From Candidatus Vogelbacteria bacterium RIFOXYD1_FULL_44_32 (GTDB taxonomy: Bacteria; Patescibacteriota; Minisyncoccia; Phycocordibacterales; XYD1-FULL-46-19), in assembly GCA_001823065.1 (NCBI GenBank), contig MHTJ01000005.1, forward strand, positions 1 through 33,912: 33,912 nt of DNA, in the 5' to 3' direction. Shown here in pieces: positions 26,337-33,912 of the stretch; within the stretch, counting starts at the first letter, position 1, and each line of letters begins with the position of its first letter. A program made the position numbers and the translations under genes. The notes beneath the pieces are model-generated. The model made no database searches, had not been told where the DNA came from, and saw nothing but the letters and a program-made list of their open reading frames with translations.

Positions 26337-26984
26337 ATGAATAAAAACGCTGTTTGGGCTGTCCTGGTGATAGCGGTTGTAGGGGCGCTTATTGTTATTG
26401 GTTTTCTTAATAAAAAAGATACTATAAATATTATGGACGAAAATACAAATGCGACGACGACGGTTGATGCTTACGATGCAAATCCGATTGCTGTCTTCGA
26501 AACAAACCAGGGAGCTTTTGAAGTTGAGCTTCAACTAGATAAAATGCCAATTACCGCTGGAAATTTTATTAAGTTAGCCAAAGCTGGTTTCTATGATGGT
26601 ACTCGTTTTCACCGCGTGATTAAAGATTTTATGATTCAGGGCGGTGACCCACTAACCAAAAGTCAGCCGGAAAATGTTGCAATTCATGGCACGGGCGGGC
26701 CGGGCTATGCGATAGAGGACGAGTTTGTGACGGGCCAGTCCAATGTTCGGGGGACTATTTCCATGGCTAATTCTGGGCCAAACTCGGGCGGTAGCCAGTT
26801 CTTCATCAACTTGGTGGACAACACCTTTCTTGATTTCGACAACCCAGTGTCGCAAGGTAAACACCCAGTTTTTGGTAAAGTCGTGAGCGGAATGGAAATA
26901 ATCGATAAAATTGGTACTTTGCCGACGGTGCCTGGTGACCGACCAGTGGAGGCGGTGATCGTAAATAAAGTGACAATCCGATAA
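26337..26984 (+). CDS. Cyclophilin-type peptidyl-prolyl cis-trans isomerase, membrane anchored
   Basis: GTRFHRVIKDFMIQGGDPL, SGGSQFFINL, HPVFGKVVSGMEIIDKI. Confidence 0.95.
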   Translation: MNKNAVWAVLVIAVVGALIVIGFLNKKDTINIMDENTNATTTVDAYDANPIAVFETNQGAFEVELQLDKMPITAGNFIKLAKAGFYDGTRFHRVIKDFMIQGGDPLTKSQPENVAIHGTGGPGYAIEDEFVTGQSNVRGTISMANSGPNSGGSQFFINLVDNTFLDFDNPVSQGKHPVFGKVVSGMEIIDKIGTLPTVPGDRPVEAVIVNKVTIR

Positions 26985-27075
26985 AGTTTTCAACAGCCAC
27001 TATTAAATGTTTAACGAGAATTGATTTATAATAAGGTAGTATTGGTAAAAATTTATAAATCTAAATTAAAAAATT

Positions 27076-27138
27076 ATGGCTAAAAGTGGTGACCGCGCCA
27101 AGCGCGAAGTAAAAAAACCGAAAAAGAACAAAAAATAA
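27076..27138 (+). CDS. Very small basic protein (20 aa)
   Basis: MAKSGDRAKREVKKPKKNKK; own upstream TATAAT and downstream terminator; not in ORF track. Confidence 0.45.
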   Translation: MAKSGDRAKREVKKPKKNKK

Positions 27139-27180
27139 CCTAAAACTCTCGCCAATTGGCGAGAGTTTTAGGTTATTTTT
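27135..27180. terminator. Bidirectional terminator
   Basis: AATAACCTAAAACTCTCGCC-AATT-GGCGAGAGTTTTAGGTTATTTTT. Confidence 0.85.
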
Positions 27181-28006
27181 GAAAATTTGACCAGCCCATT
27201 TCTTTTTTTCCTTCGGGCAAAACGCGGTCAAGAATTAGTTGTCCGTTCTCTAGATGAGCTTTTTTAATTAAGATTCTCATTTTTTTACTATCCTTTTCAA
27301 CAAAGAAATAAGTTCCCGGCCAGTCGGCATAGGCGCGGATTTTACGATAGTTTTGAATCGGGTCGCCGGTTAAATCTATCACGCCGTCGGTCTTCTTGAT
27401 TTTGGTAGTGAAGGTGGCCAGGGTGTGGTCTTGGGCGACGGCCCGGATTTTGCCGGCGACGAAGTCGGGTAAAATCCGGGCAAACATCTGGGCCCCCAAC
27501 ATGGCAGTCTGGTCACGCAGAGCAAAATAATCTTGATCGGTCAAAGGGAATTTTTCTTGGGCTAAAATAGGACCATGGTCCATTTCGGCATCAACTTGCA
27601 TCAAGGTGACACCGGTTTCGGTATCGCCTGATAAAATTGAGGCTTCAAGCGGGGTGGCTCCCCGGTATTTTGGTATTAAGGACGGGTGAATATTTACAAA
27701 ACCCAAGCGAGGAAGGTCCAGCAGGGCTTGGGGTAAAATCTTGCCATAAGAAGCAACAAGAGCTAGTTCATAGGCCGGCTCAGCCAAAAGGATTTCTGGC
27801 TCCGTTTTCAAACTCACTGGTTGGATAAAGGGGATATTTTTTGTTTTTGCCCACATCTTTACTGGCGGGGGAGTGAGTGTCATCTTTCGGCCTTGGGGTT
27901 TGTCGGGAGTGGTGACAATTAGGGTTGGCACAACGCCAAGGGAAAAAAGTTCATCTAAAACAGCAGTGGCAAATTGGTCCGTGCCAAAAAAAGCAAAATT
28001 AATCAT
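27173..28006 (-). CDS. fmt: Methionyl-tRNA formyltransferase
   Basis: MINFAFFGTDQFATAVLDEL, NIHPSLIPKYRGATPLEASILSGDTETGVTLMQVDAEMDHGPIL. Confidence 0.95.
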   Translation of the reverse strand: MINFAFFGTDQFATAVLDELFSLGVVPTLIVTTPDKPQGRKMTLTPPPVKMWAKTKNIPFIQPVSLKTEPEILLAEPAYELALVASYGKILPQALLDLPRLGFVNIHPSLIPKYRGATPLEASILSGDTETGVTLMQVDAEMDHGPILAQEKFPLTDQDYFALRDQTAMLGAQMFARILPDFVAGKIRAVAQDHTLATFTTKIKKTDGVIDLTGDPIQNYRKIRAYADWPGTYFFVEKDSKKMRILIKKAHLENGQLILDRVLPEGKKEMGWSNFQK

Positions 28007-28499
28007 GTTTGTCGCTGACGATCTTTTGTTCATGCAGGTTGGTGGCATGGTCAATAAATAAGATCCCATCTAGATGGTCTATTTCATGTTGAAAAATTTG
28101 AGCCATGAGGTCGGAAGCATTCCAAGTAAACCGATTGCCTAGCTCATCGTAGGCTTGGACTGTTACCTTGTCGGCTCTTTTAGTTTTGCCGTAGGTCCAG
28201 CGGACAGACAAACAACCCTCCTCCATGACCACTCTTTTTTTAGATAGTTTAGTAATGATAGGATTAATAAAAATGGCGTCGCCCTCACCAGCTTGGAATA
28301 GTCGTTTAGATACGACAAAAATACGGAGAGATATCCCGATTTGAGGCGCGGCGATGGCCACTCCATCTTCACAAGCCGCCAGGGCTTCGGACATATCCCG
28401 AATAATCCTTGTGAGGGCCGGTCGGCCGATTTCTTCTAGTGAAACTGGGGCTGATAGTTGGCGTAAAACTTTTTCTGGTTGCTGAACAATTTCCTTCAT
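27999..28499 (-). CDS. def: Peptide deformylase
   Basis: GVAIAAPQIG, EEGCLSVR, QHEIDHLDGILFID. Confidence 0.96.
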   Translation of the reverse strand: MKEIVQQPEKVLRQLSAPVSLEEIGRPALTRIIRDMSEALAACEDGVAIAAPQIGISLRIFVVSKRLFQAGEGDAIFINPIITKLSKKRVVMEEGCLSVRWTYGKTKRADKVTVQAYDELGNRFTWNASDLMAQIFQHEIDHLDGILFIDHATNLHEQKIVSDKHD

Positions 28500-28520
28500 T
28501 TAAACATTATATCACAGTAA

Positions 28521-30440
28521 TCAGAGAATGTCAGCTGGTTCAACATTGACGATAAAAACTGGAGGCAGACTGGTGAGGACGGCCGATAATTCTTGATTGG
28601 GCCAAGCGGTCGGCGCGATTTTGATTAGTAGATTTAAAGCTAATTGACCTGTGCGCGGTGGAGTAAATGTAGGGTAGATAAGTGGTTGAAATGGTTCCAG
28701 TAAACGAGCTAATTTTTTCATATCCTTGGTCACCGCCTGCTCTGGACCAGTGCGGGTGATTTTTATTAAGACGGAGAAAGGAGGCCAACCAGCCCCTTCC
28801 CGTTCTTTTATCTCGTCCCGATAATAGTCTAGAAGGTTGCCACTTTCAATATAGCGCCAAACGTTTTCTTCAATCAGCCGAGTTTGAATAATTATTTTTT
28901 TTAAAGCTAGTTCAGCTAGATTAGCAATAGTAAAAATTATTTTTTCTTTAACGCGAAAGCCGGGCAAAGCAAAGGTGTAGTCAAGTGAGACCAGACCAAT
29001 ATAGTCAACTGGTTCTAGTAAATAATGCCAAGCCATGTCGGTGCCGATTAGCACAGCACTGTCTTTAGTGGTGGTGAAATCAGCTATGATTTTATTGGCT
29101 TGATTATTGGTTTTAGCGTGTTCCGAATCTAAGACAAAGGTAGTAATTTTTTTATTAACACTGGCGACCGCTTTGGCCACCGTATCGGTGCCGATCCCCA
29201 GGGTGGTTAAACGCCAACTGCCACAGTTGGGGCAATGGTCGGTTGGTATTTCGTCGGTATGACAGTGGCGACAAGTATAAAGACGATTTTTATTTTTAGG
29301 GTGGAATAAAACAAGGGGGCGCTGGCATTTGGCACAAGTGAGGATAGCGTCGCAATCGTTGCAAACAGTGGTTGGGGCGAGTCCCAGCCGACCCACTAAT
29401 AAAAATATTTTTTTCTTTTTGGTTTCGGCTTCACGGAGGATTGTTTCAATTTCCTGACCCAATACCCTAAAAATATTTTTTTCACCCTCGCTCGTGGGGT
29501 GACACATATCAACCACTAGTCGTTCCACATTTGGGGTCAGGCGATATTTAAGTGGGGCCGCTGGAATAATCTCTCTTTTTTCAGTTCGGTATATTGTTTC
29601 GGGCCTTAAGGTGGTGCTACCAAAAATTAGTTTTAGGTGTCCAGCTCGGGCGATAAATTCAGCTAGACGACGTCCGTCAATATATGGTCTCGAGGCTGGC
29701 TCATAATCGCTACTGCCTTCGTTTTCGACAATAATCAGGCCCAAATTTTTCTTAGGCATAGACAAAAAGAGGGCGGTGGCAATATATAAAGTGGGGCGGT
29801 CATTTTCGAGGGCCGATTGCCATTCGGTAATCACAGTTTGGTCACTAATTTTATTATGTAAGACCTTGGTGTGGTTTTCTATTCCTTTGCCAAGATAAGG
29901 AAATAATTTGTTGGCATCAGCCGCAGTCGGTACTAGAACAAATACCGATTGATCACGGGCTAGAGCTTCCCGAATCAAACTGCGGTAAAAGCCGATTCGC
30001 TCGGCAGGACTTTCTTGGAGTGCTAAACAGTCGGGGCTGGTACTGGCTGGCTCGCTTGGTTTATTTTCATACTGAATTTTAATAGGGGGCCACTTTTTAT
30101 TAGTAAGTGAGTCGATAATCACCTTGGGCATAGTAAATTTGAGAGTCATACCGAGATTGACTCCAAAATATAAACTGGCCTCCTTTGCTGCTTTGAGAAA
30201 ATCTGGATTAAATATTCCCGAGTGGACAATGGTGATTATTTTTTTTAATGAAAAATCAGCTTTTTTAAGATCAGCTTTGATGACGCTGGCTGGCTTAACA
30301 GAAATAACTAATGACAAAATTTTACGTCCACGAATTGGGACCATCACCAAAGCGCCGGGCTCTAGGTTGATTTTAGAAAAATAAGTGAGTTCGTCCTTGA
30401 AAATACCCTTATCAAGTGGTGTGACGGAAATAATAAACAT
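28521..30440 (-). CDS. priA: PriA-like primosomal protein N' with degenerate helicase motifs
   Basis: PriA architecture and 8-Cys zinc region (CNDC..CAKC..CRHC..CPNC) retained; Walker A/B and motif VI not conserved. Confidence 0.85.
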   Translation of the reverse strand: MFIISVTPLDKGIFKDELTYFSKINLEPGALVMVPIRGRKILSLVISVKPASVIKADLKKADFSLKKIITIVHSGIFNPDFLKAAKEASLYFGVNLGMTLKFTMPKVIIDSLTNKKWPPIKIQYENKPSEPASTSPDCLALQESPAERIGFYRSLIREALARDQSVFVLVPTAADANKLFPYLGKGIENHTKVLHNKISDQTVITEWQSALENDRPTLYIATALFLSMPKKNLGLIIVENEGSSDYEPASRPYIDGRRLAEFIARAGHLKLIFGSTTLRPETIYRTEKREIIPAAPLKYRLTPNVERLVVDMCHPTSEGEKNIFRVLGQEIETILREAETKKKKIFLLVGRLGLAPTTVCNDCDAILTCAKCQRPLVLFHPKNKNRLYTCRHCHTDEIPTDHCPNCGSWRLTTLGIGTDTVAKAVASVNKKITTFVLDSEHAKTNNQANKIIADFTTTKDSAVLIGTDMAWHYLLEPVDYIGLVSLDYTFALPGFRVKEKIIFTIANLAELALKKIIIQTRLIEENVWRYIESGNLLDYYRDEIKEREGAGWPPFSVLIKITRTGPEQAVTKDMKKLARLLEPFQPLIYPTFTPPRTGQLALNLLIKIAPTAWPNQELSAVLTSLPPVFIVNVEPADIL

Positions 30441-30555
30441 CGTATTTTAGGATAGTATACTGCAAACTTTTAACTTATCCACTCACTAGTGATTTTAGGC
30501 CTAATTTTGGGTTTAAATTAGCATCAAAATAAAATATACTTATAGGTGAACCAAA

Positions 30556-32028
30556 GTGTCAGCACTTATGGATTTTTCATCTATATCATATCCAGAATCT
30601 AAAAAAGACGGCGACAGTGAGCGACCACTGGCTATCAGCGAGCGGGTGCCTGTTTTGTTACCGCGTAATTTAGATGATATAGGGCGTTATCCAGTTGTTG
30701 TCCAAGCTAAGCCAGGTTTACTGGTGCCGATTGCTGGTTTAGTGCTGGCTTTATTTATACTTAGTGCCGAAGAAAGATTGGCCGACCGGTTAGTAGTGGC
30801 TGATTGGCATTTACCCCAAACAAATCTTAGTGATTTTTTGGTAGAGCGTCAGATTGGTTTGTCTAAACTAAAAATTTTAGCCGAAGTATATAATTTAGAT
30901 TTGGCTCAAATCTCCGCCAGTACGAAAGAATTTACAACTACGACGATTAACGGGATTAAGGACAATTTGGTCAATTCCAAAAGTGGTTTAGAAAAAATTG
31001 CGCTTGAAATAAAAAATAACTGGCAAAATTTTAACCCGGCGGGGGATTTGTCGGCCAAGTGGGCCCAGTTAACATCAAAAATAGATTACTATTATGATCA
31101 GGCCAATCAAATAAAAAATGGAGTCACTTTTGTTCTCGATGAGGTAGAAATTCAAACCGCGGCGGTGGGGGTTGGTTCATTGCTGGATAAAAATAATGTC
31201 AACTTTGTGACCCAAACGATGGCCACTATTAGAGATACTCGACTGGCTTTTAAAACAATAGAAGCCAAGATTAATGAAAAAATTTCAGTTTCCAGTATGT
31301 TTTTGGCTGAGACTTTGGCCACTACCTATAACCTGTCGGAAACAGGGGTAATAAATATAAAGCTGGCTTCGGCTAAAACTTTAGTTGGGTTGCAGATTGC
31401 TAAGACTGGTTTGGCGTCGCTTGCCACCTTAGCAGATACTAATACGGGTGAAGTGGCCAAGCTTATCACAGTGGCCGACCGGCAACTAATGGCTTCGGCT
31501 GAATATAGCGCTTTTGGGCTACAGGCGGCCGCTATTTCCACTCGTGATGCCTTAAAGGCGGTTTGGTATGGGGTACCGACCGCTATTATCAATCGGTTAA
31601 TTGAAATTAAGATTTCCGCCGTTGATACCTTGGTTATCACTCTTGATAATTGGCGACATTTTCTTTTTGGAGCTTGGAATAGTGAAATTGAGACCGAGGT
31701 CAATCTTTCGCCAGCTGAATTACGGGAACAAATTAGGCAGGATGTTATTAATGAACTAGAAGGGCAAATGAAGGAGACCTTTAACCAATTGCGGGCTGGC
31801 AACCCAGCGGTGATAAAACAACCAAGCGCTGGGGAAAATGGCGTCGTCATCGTACCAGCCAATGCCAATAATAGTAGCGCTGATGTAAAAAGTCGTTTAC
31901 AAAATATGTTTTCCGACCCGGTCAGTGTTAGTTTTGATGCCGATGGTCAGTCGGGGGTTGTTACGCCAGAGTTTCGTAGTCGGACTGGTGAAAATTATAT
32001 TTTCCTTTTAACACCGATTAAAAAATAA
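30556..32028 (+). CDS. Large hypothetical protein with one TM segment
   Basis: Long ORF; hydrophobic PGLLVPIAGLVLALFIL; start of closely packed cluster. Confidence 0.65.
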   Translation: MSALMDFSSISYPESKKDGDSERPLAISERVPVLLPRNLDDIGRYPVVVQAKPGLLVPIAGLVLALFILSAEERLADRLVVADWHLPQTNLSDFLVERQIGLSKLKILAEVYNLDLAQISASTKEFTTTTINGIKDNLVNSKSGLEKIALEIKNNWQNFNPAGDLSAKWAQLTSKIDYYYDQANQIKNGVTFVLDEVEIQTAAVGVGSLLDKNNVNFVTQTMATIRDTRLAFKTIEAKINEKISVSSMFLAETLATTYNLSETGVINIKLASAKTLVGLQIAKTGLASLATLADTNTGEVAKLITVADRQLMASAEYSAFGLQAAAISTRDALKAVWYGVPTAIINRLIEIKISAVDTLVITLDNWRHFLFGAWNSEIETEVNLSPAELREQIRQDVINELEGQMKETFNQLRAGNPAVIKQPSAGENGVVIVPANANNSSADVKSRLQNMFSDPVSVSFDADGQSGVVTPEFRSRTGENYIFLLTPIKK

Positions 32029-32029
32029 T

Positions 32030-32917
32030 ATGACTAAGTATCTTTGGCTGATAATAATTATAGTTGGACTAAGCGCTCAAAGCGCCCAAGCCCAAAGCCG
32101 GCCTTTTTTTGGGGTGGCTCCGACTAAATTAGAAATATCAGTCAAGCCAGGACAAGCCGAAACCAAAAGTGTTAGAGTCGTCAATCATTTAGGGGCCCCC
32201 GCCCAATTTAGCCTGGCTTTAGAAAGTTTTGAACCAGAAAATAATGGACGCGGAGTGATTATTTCCAATAAAAATTTATACTATGTCGAAAAATATATTT
32301 CTACTCCATACCAGCAATTTACTTTAGCGGAGGGGGAAGCCGTGGATATTCCGGTCACAGTAACAGCTCCGGCTGGTGGGGGACCGAGTAGTATTTTTGG
32401 CGTACTCGCGATTGAGGGTCAGGTCATAGGCGAGGCGAAAGCGGCGGCGCGCTTAAGTTCTCGGTTGGGGGTTTTAATATTTATTAAGACGGCTGGCCTG
32501 CAAAAAGAGCAGGGCCAACTTACAGCTTTTGGGCTGGTGGGCGGACCAATTAATTTTAACACTGGGCGCGACCGCTCGACTTATATTTCCTACAAAAATA
32601 CCGGTAATGTTCATATTAATCCTTATGGTTATATTGAAGCCAAATATCTTGGGGTTTGGAAAACACAAAAAATAGCGGTTAATCCATGGTTTGTTTTACC
32701 GGATTCGACTAGGACCAATGAGATTGTTTATCTCAAGCCTTTGGCCTACGGTCCTTATCTATTTACCCTAAAACAAAACCGGGGTTATGGTGATATTATT
32801 GATAAGCAGTCTTTTTTCGGGATACTTCTACCTTCCAGATTGGTCACTTTTTTGTCGGGGTTGGGTTTAGTGCTATTTTTTATCCTGATTAGAAAAATGT
32901 TAAAACGACCAGAATAA
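32030..32917 (+). CDS. Envelope protein with DUF916-like/Ig-like domain and C-terminal TM
   Basis: Signal peptide; FFGVAPTKLEISVKPGQAETKSVRVVNHLGAPAQF; C-terminal TM plus basic tail. Confidence 0.65.
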   Translation: MTKYLWLIIIIVGLSAQSAQAQSRPFFGVAPTKLEISVKPGQAETKSVRVVNHLGAPAQFSLALESFEPENNGRGVIISNKNLYYVEKYISTPYQQFTLAEGEAVDIPVTVTAPAGGGPSSIFGVLAIEGQVIGEAKAAARLSSRLGVLIFIKTAGLQKEQGQLTAFGLVGGPINFNTGRDRSTYISYKNTGNVHINPYGYIEAKYLGVWKTQKIAVNPWFVLPDSTRTNEIVYLKPLAYGPYLFTLKQNRGYGDIIDKQSFFGILLPSRLVTFLSGLGLVLFFILIRKMLKRPE

Positions 32918-32918
32918 G

Positions 32919-33683
32919 ATGAAAATTTTTTTTACCATTGCTATTAGTAGTTGTCTCTTATTCGCTTCAGCAGGAGTGGGGCTCGCTTATGTGGCAGAAA
33001 GTACCAGCTATAAAATTGAAAGTGACAGCATCAACTTTGGCGGGACAGAAAATTCAACCTCGGCTTCATTTAACTTAAGTGATACTTTTGGTGAGCTCGC
33101 GACCGGTACCTCGACCAGTGCCTCATTTAATTTACATGCTGGTTATCGGGCGCTCGAAAGTGAAAGTGCTAGTGTTGTGGTCGTTTTAACTCTCAGCGCG
33201 CCGGATGATGTTCCTTTAGGTAATCTGGATAAAGGAGAGGAGATTTCAGGTCAGGCAGTCTGGAATGTGTCCACCAACAATCCTGCTGGCTATCGTTTGT
33301 CGGTAAAATCCAACACCGAGCCGGCTCTAAAATCGACCGAGGACAGCTTTACTGACTATAGCCCAACGGATGGGGTTAGTACTCCAGCCTATAGTTGGTC
33401 CCTAGGGGCCAGTAGCGCTTTGTTTGGGTTTACTCCCGAAGGGACCGATGTGGTCGCGCGGTTTAAGGACAATGGCTCCACCTGTGCGACGGGTAGTGGT
33501 AATACTACCAGTAGTTGCTGGGCCGGTTTTTCCACCACCAATCAAACCATTGCCGAAAAAACATCAGCTAATGCTCTTGGCACCGATACCACAGTCCGGC
33601 TTCAGGCTGGTATTGGTAATGATTCGGAAACAGAACCTGGCGATTATACCGCCAATATTATAGCCACGGCGATTACTTTATAA
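32919..33683 (+). CDS. Secreted surface protein, Ser/Thr/Gly-rich
   Basis: Signal peptide; repeated STSASFNLxxxxxEL/GYR motifs; tightly spaced in cluster. Confidence 0.6.
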   Translation: MKIFFTIAISSCLLFASAGVGLAYVAESTSYKIESDSINFGGTENSTSASFNLSDTFGELATGTSTSASFNLHAGYRALESESASVVVVLTLSAPDDVPLGNLDKGEEISGQAVWNVSTNNPAGYRLSVKSNTEPALKSTEDSFTDYSPTDGVSTPAYSWSLGASSALFGFTPEGTDVVARFKDNGSTCATGSGNTTSSCWAGFSTTNQTIAEKTSANALGTDTTVRLQAGIGNDSETEPGDYTANIIATAITL

Positions 33684-33685
33684 AT

Positions 33686-33912
33686 ATGTTTAGAACTAAA
33701 TTATTATTGCTGGCCAATATCATCCTTGGGTTAGCTTTGGCTGGTGTGGTCTGGGCCCAGTCTACTGATGGAGTGGGGGTAACTTTGTCGGTGCCTGATG
33801 ACACGATCATTATTCATACCACTTATGGCTGTAAGGACCCGACCGCCAAAAATTACAATCCTAAGGCTGATGTTGCTGACAACTCCTTATGTAAATATTA
33901 TATTTTAGGTTG
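33686..33912 (+). CDS. Secreted protein, 3' truncated by window edge
   Basis: MFRTKLLLLANIILGLALAGVVWAQ signal peptide; YGCKDPTAKNYNPKADVADNSLCKY motif. Confidence 0.6.
   Translation, partial: MFRTKLLLLANIILGLALAGVVWAQSTDGVGVTLSVPDDTIIIHTTYGCKDPTAKNYNPKADVADNSLCKYYILG

Noticed and set aside
28521-30440. priA pseudogene
   Set aside because: Full-length uninterrupted 639-aa frame with preserved zinc Cys; motif loss looks selective rather than decay.

Overview
The window has a bacterial, compact, mostly AT-leaning gene layout. The gene content and style suggest a Patescibacteria/CPR (Parcubacteria-like) genome; this is inference. Three parts stand out. (1) About 300-6360 is an accessory island of roughly ten short, unrelated, same-strand (+) single-gene units: ParB-like protein, Cys-rich protein, alpha/beta hydrolase, conserved hypothetical, GNAT, NUDIX and several tiny ORFs. 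Base composition shifts visibly from unit to unit. Many units end in a hairpin terminator with the shared tail TTTTCTTTTA(CC), and several are separated by a repeated ~37-bp boundary element (CCTCGAG...GTGTTAACAAATTAACA). This resembles a gene-cassette array with non-canonical boundaries; no integrase is visible. (2) About 6360-30440 is mainly core/housekeeping: DEAD-box helicase, SET-domain protein, GH18, M15 peptidase, enolase, gpmI, uppP, SIMPL, pyruvate kinase, YggU, HPF/RaiA, cyclophilin, fmt, def, and a PriA homologue with degraded helicase motifs. Orphan genes are interspersed (14904-15479 minus, 17358-17597 plus), along with a striking 7-residue-repeat protein (18575-19162 minus). (3) About 30556-33912 is a run of tightly packed envelope/surface genes. 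No tRNA, rRNA, CRISPR array, transposase or integrase was recognised. All family calls are from reading the protein sequences; no searches were run.
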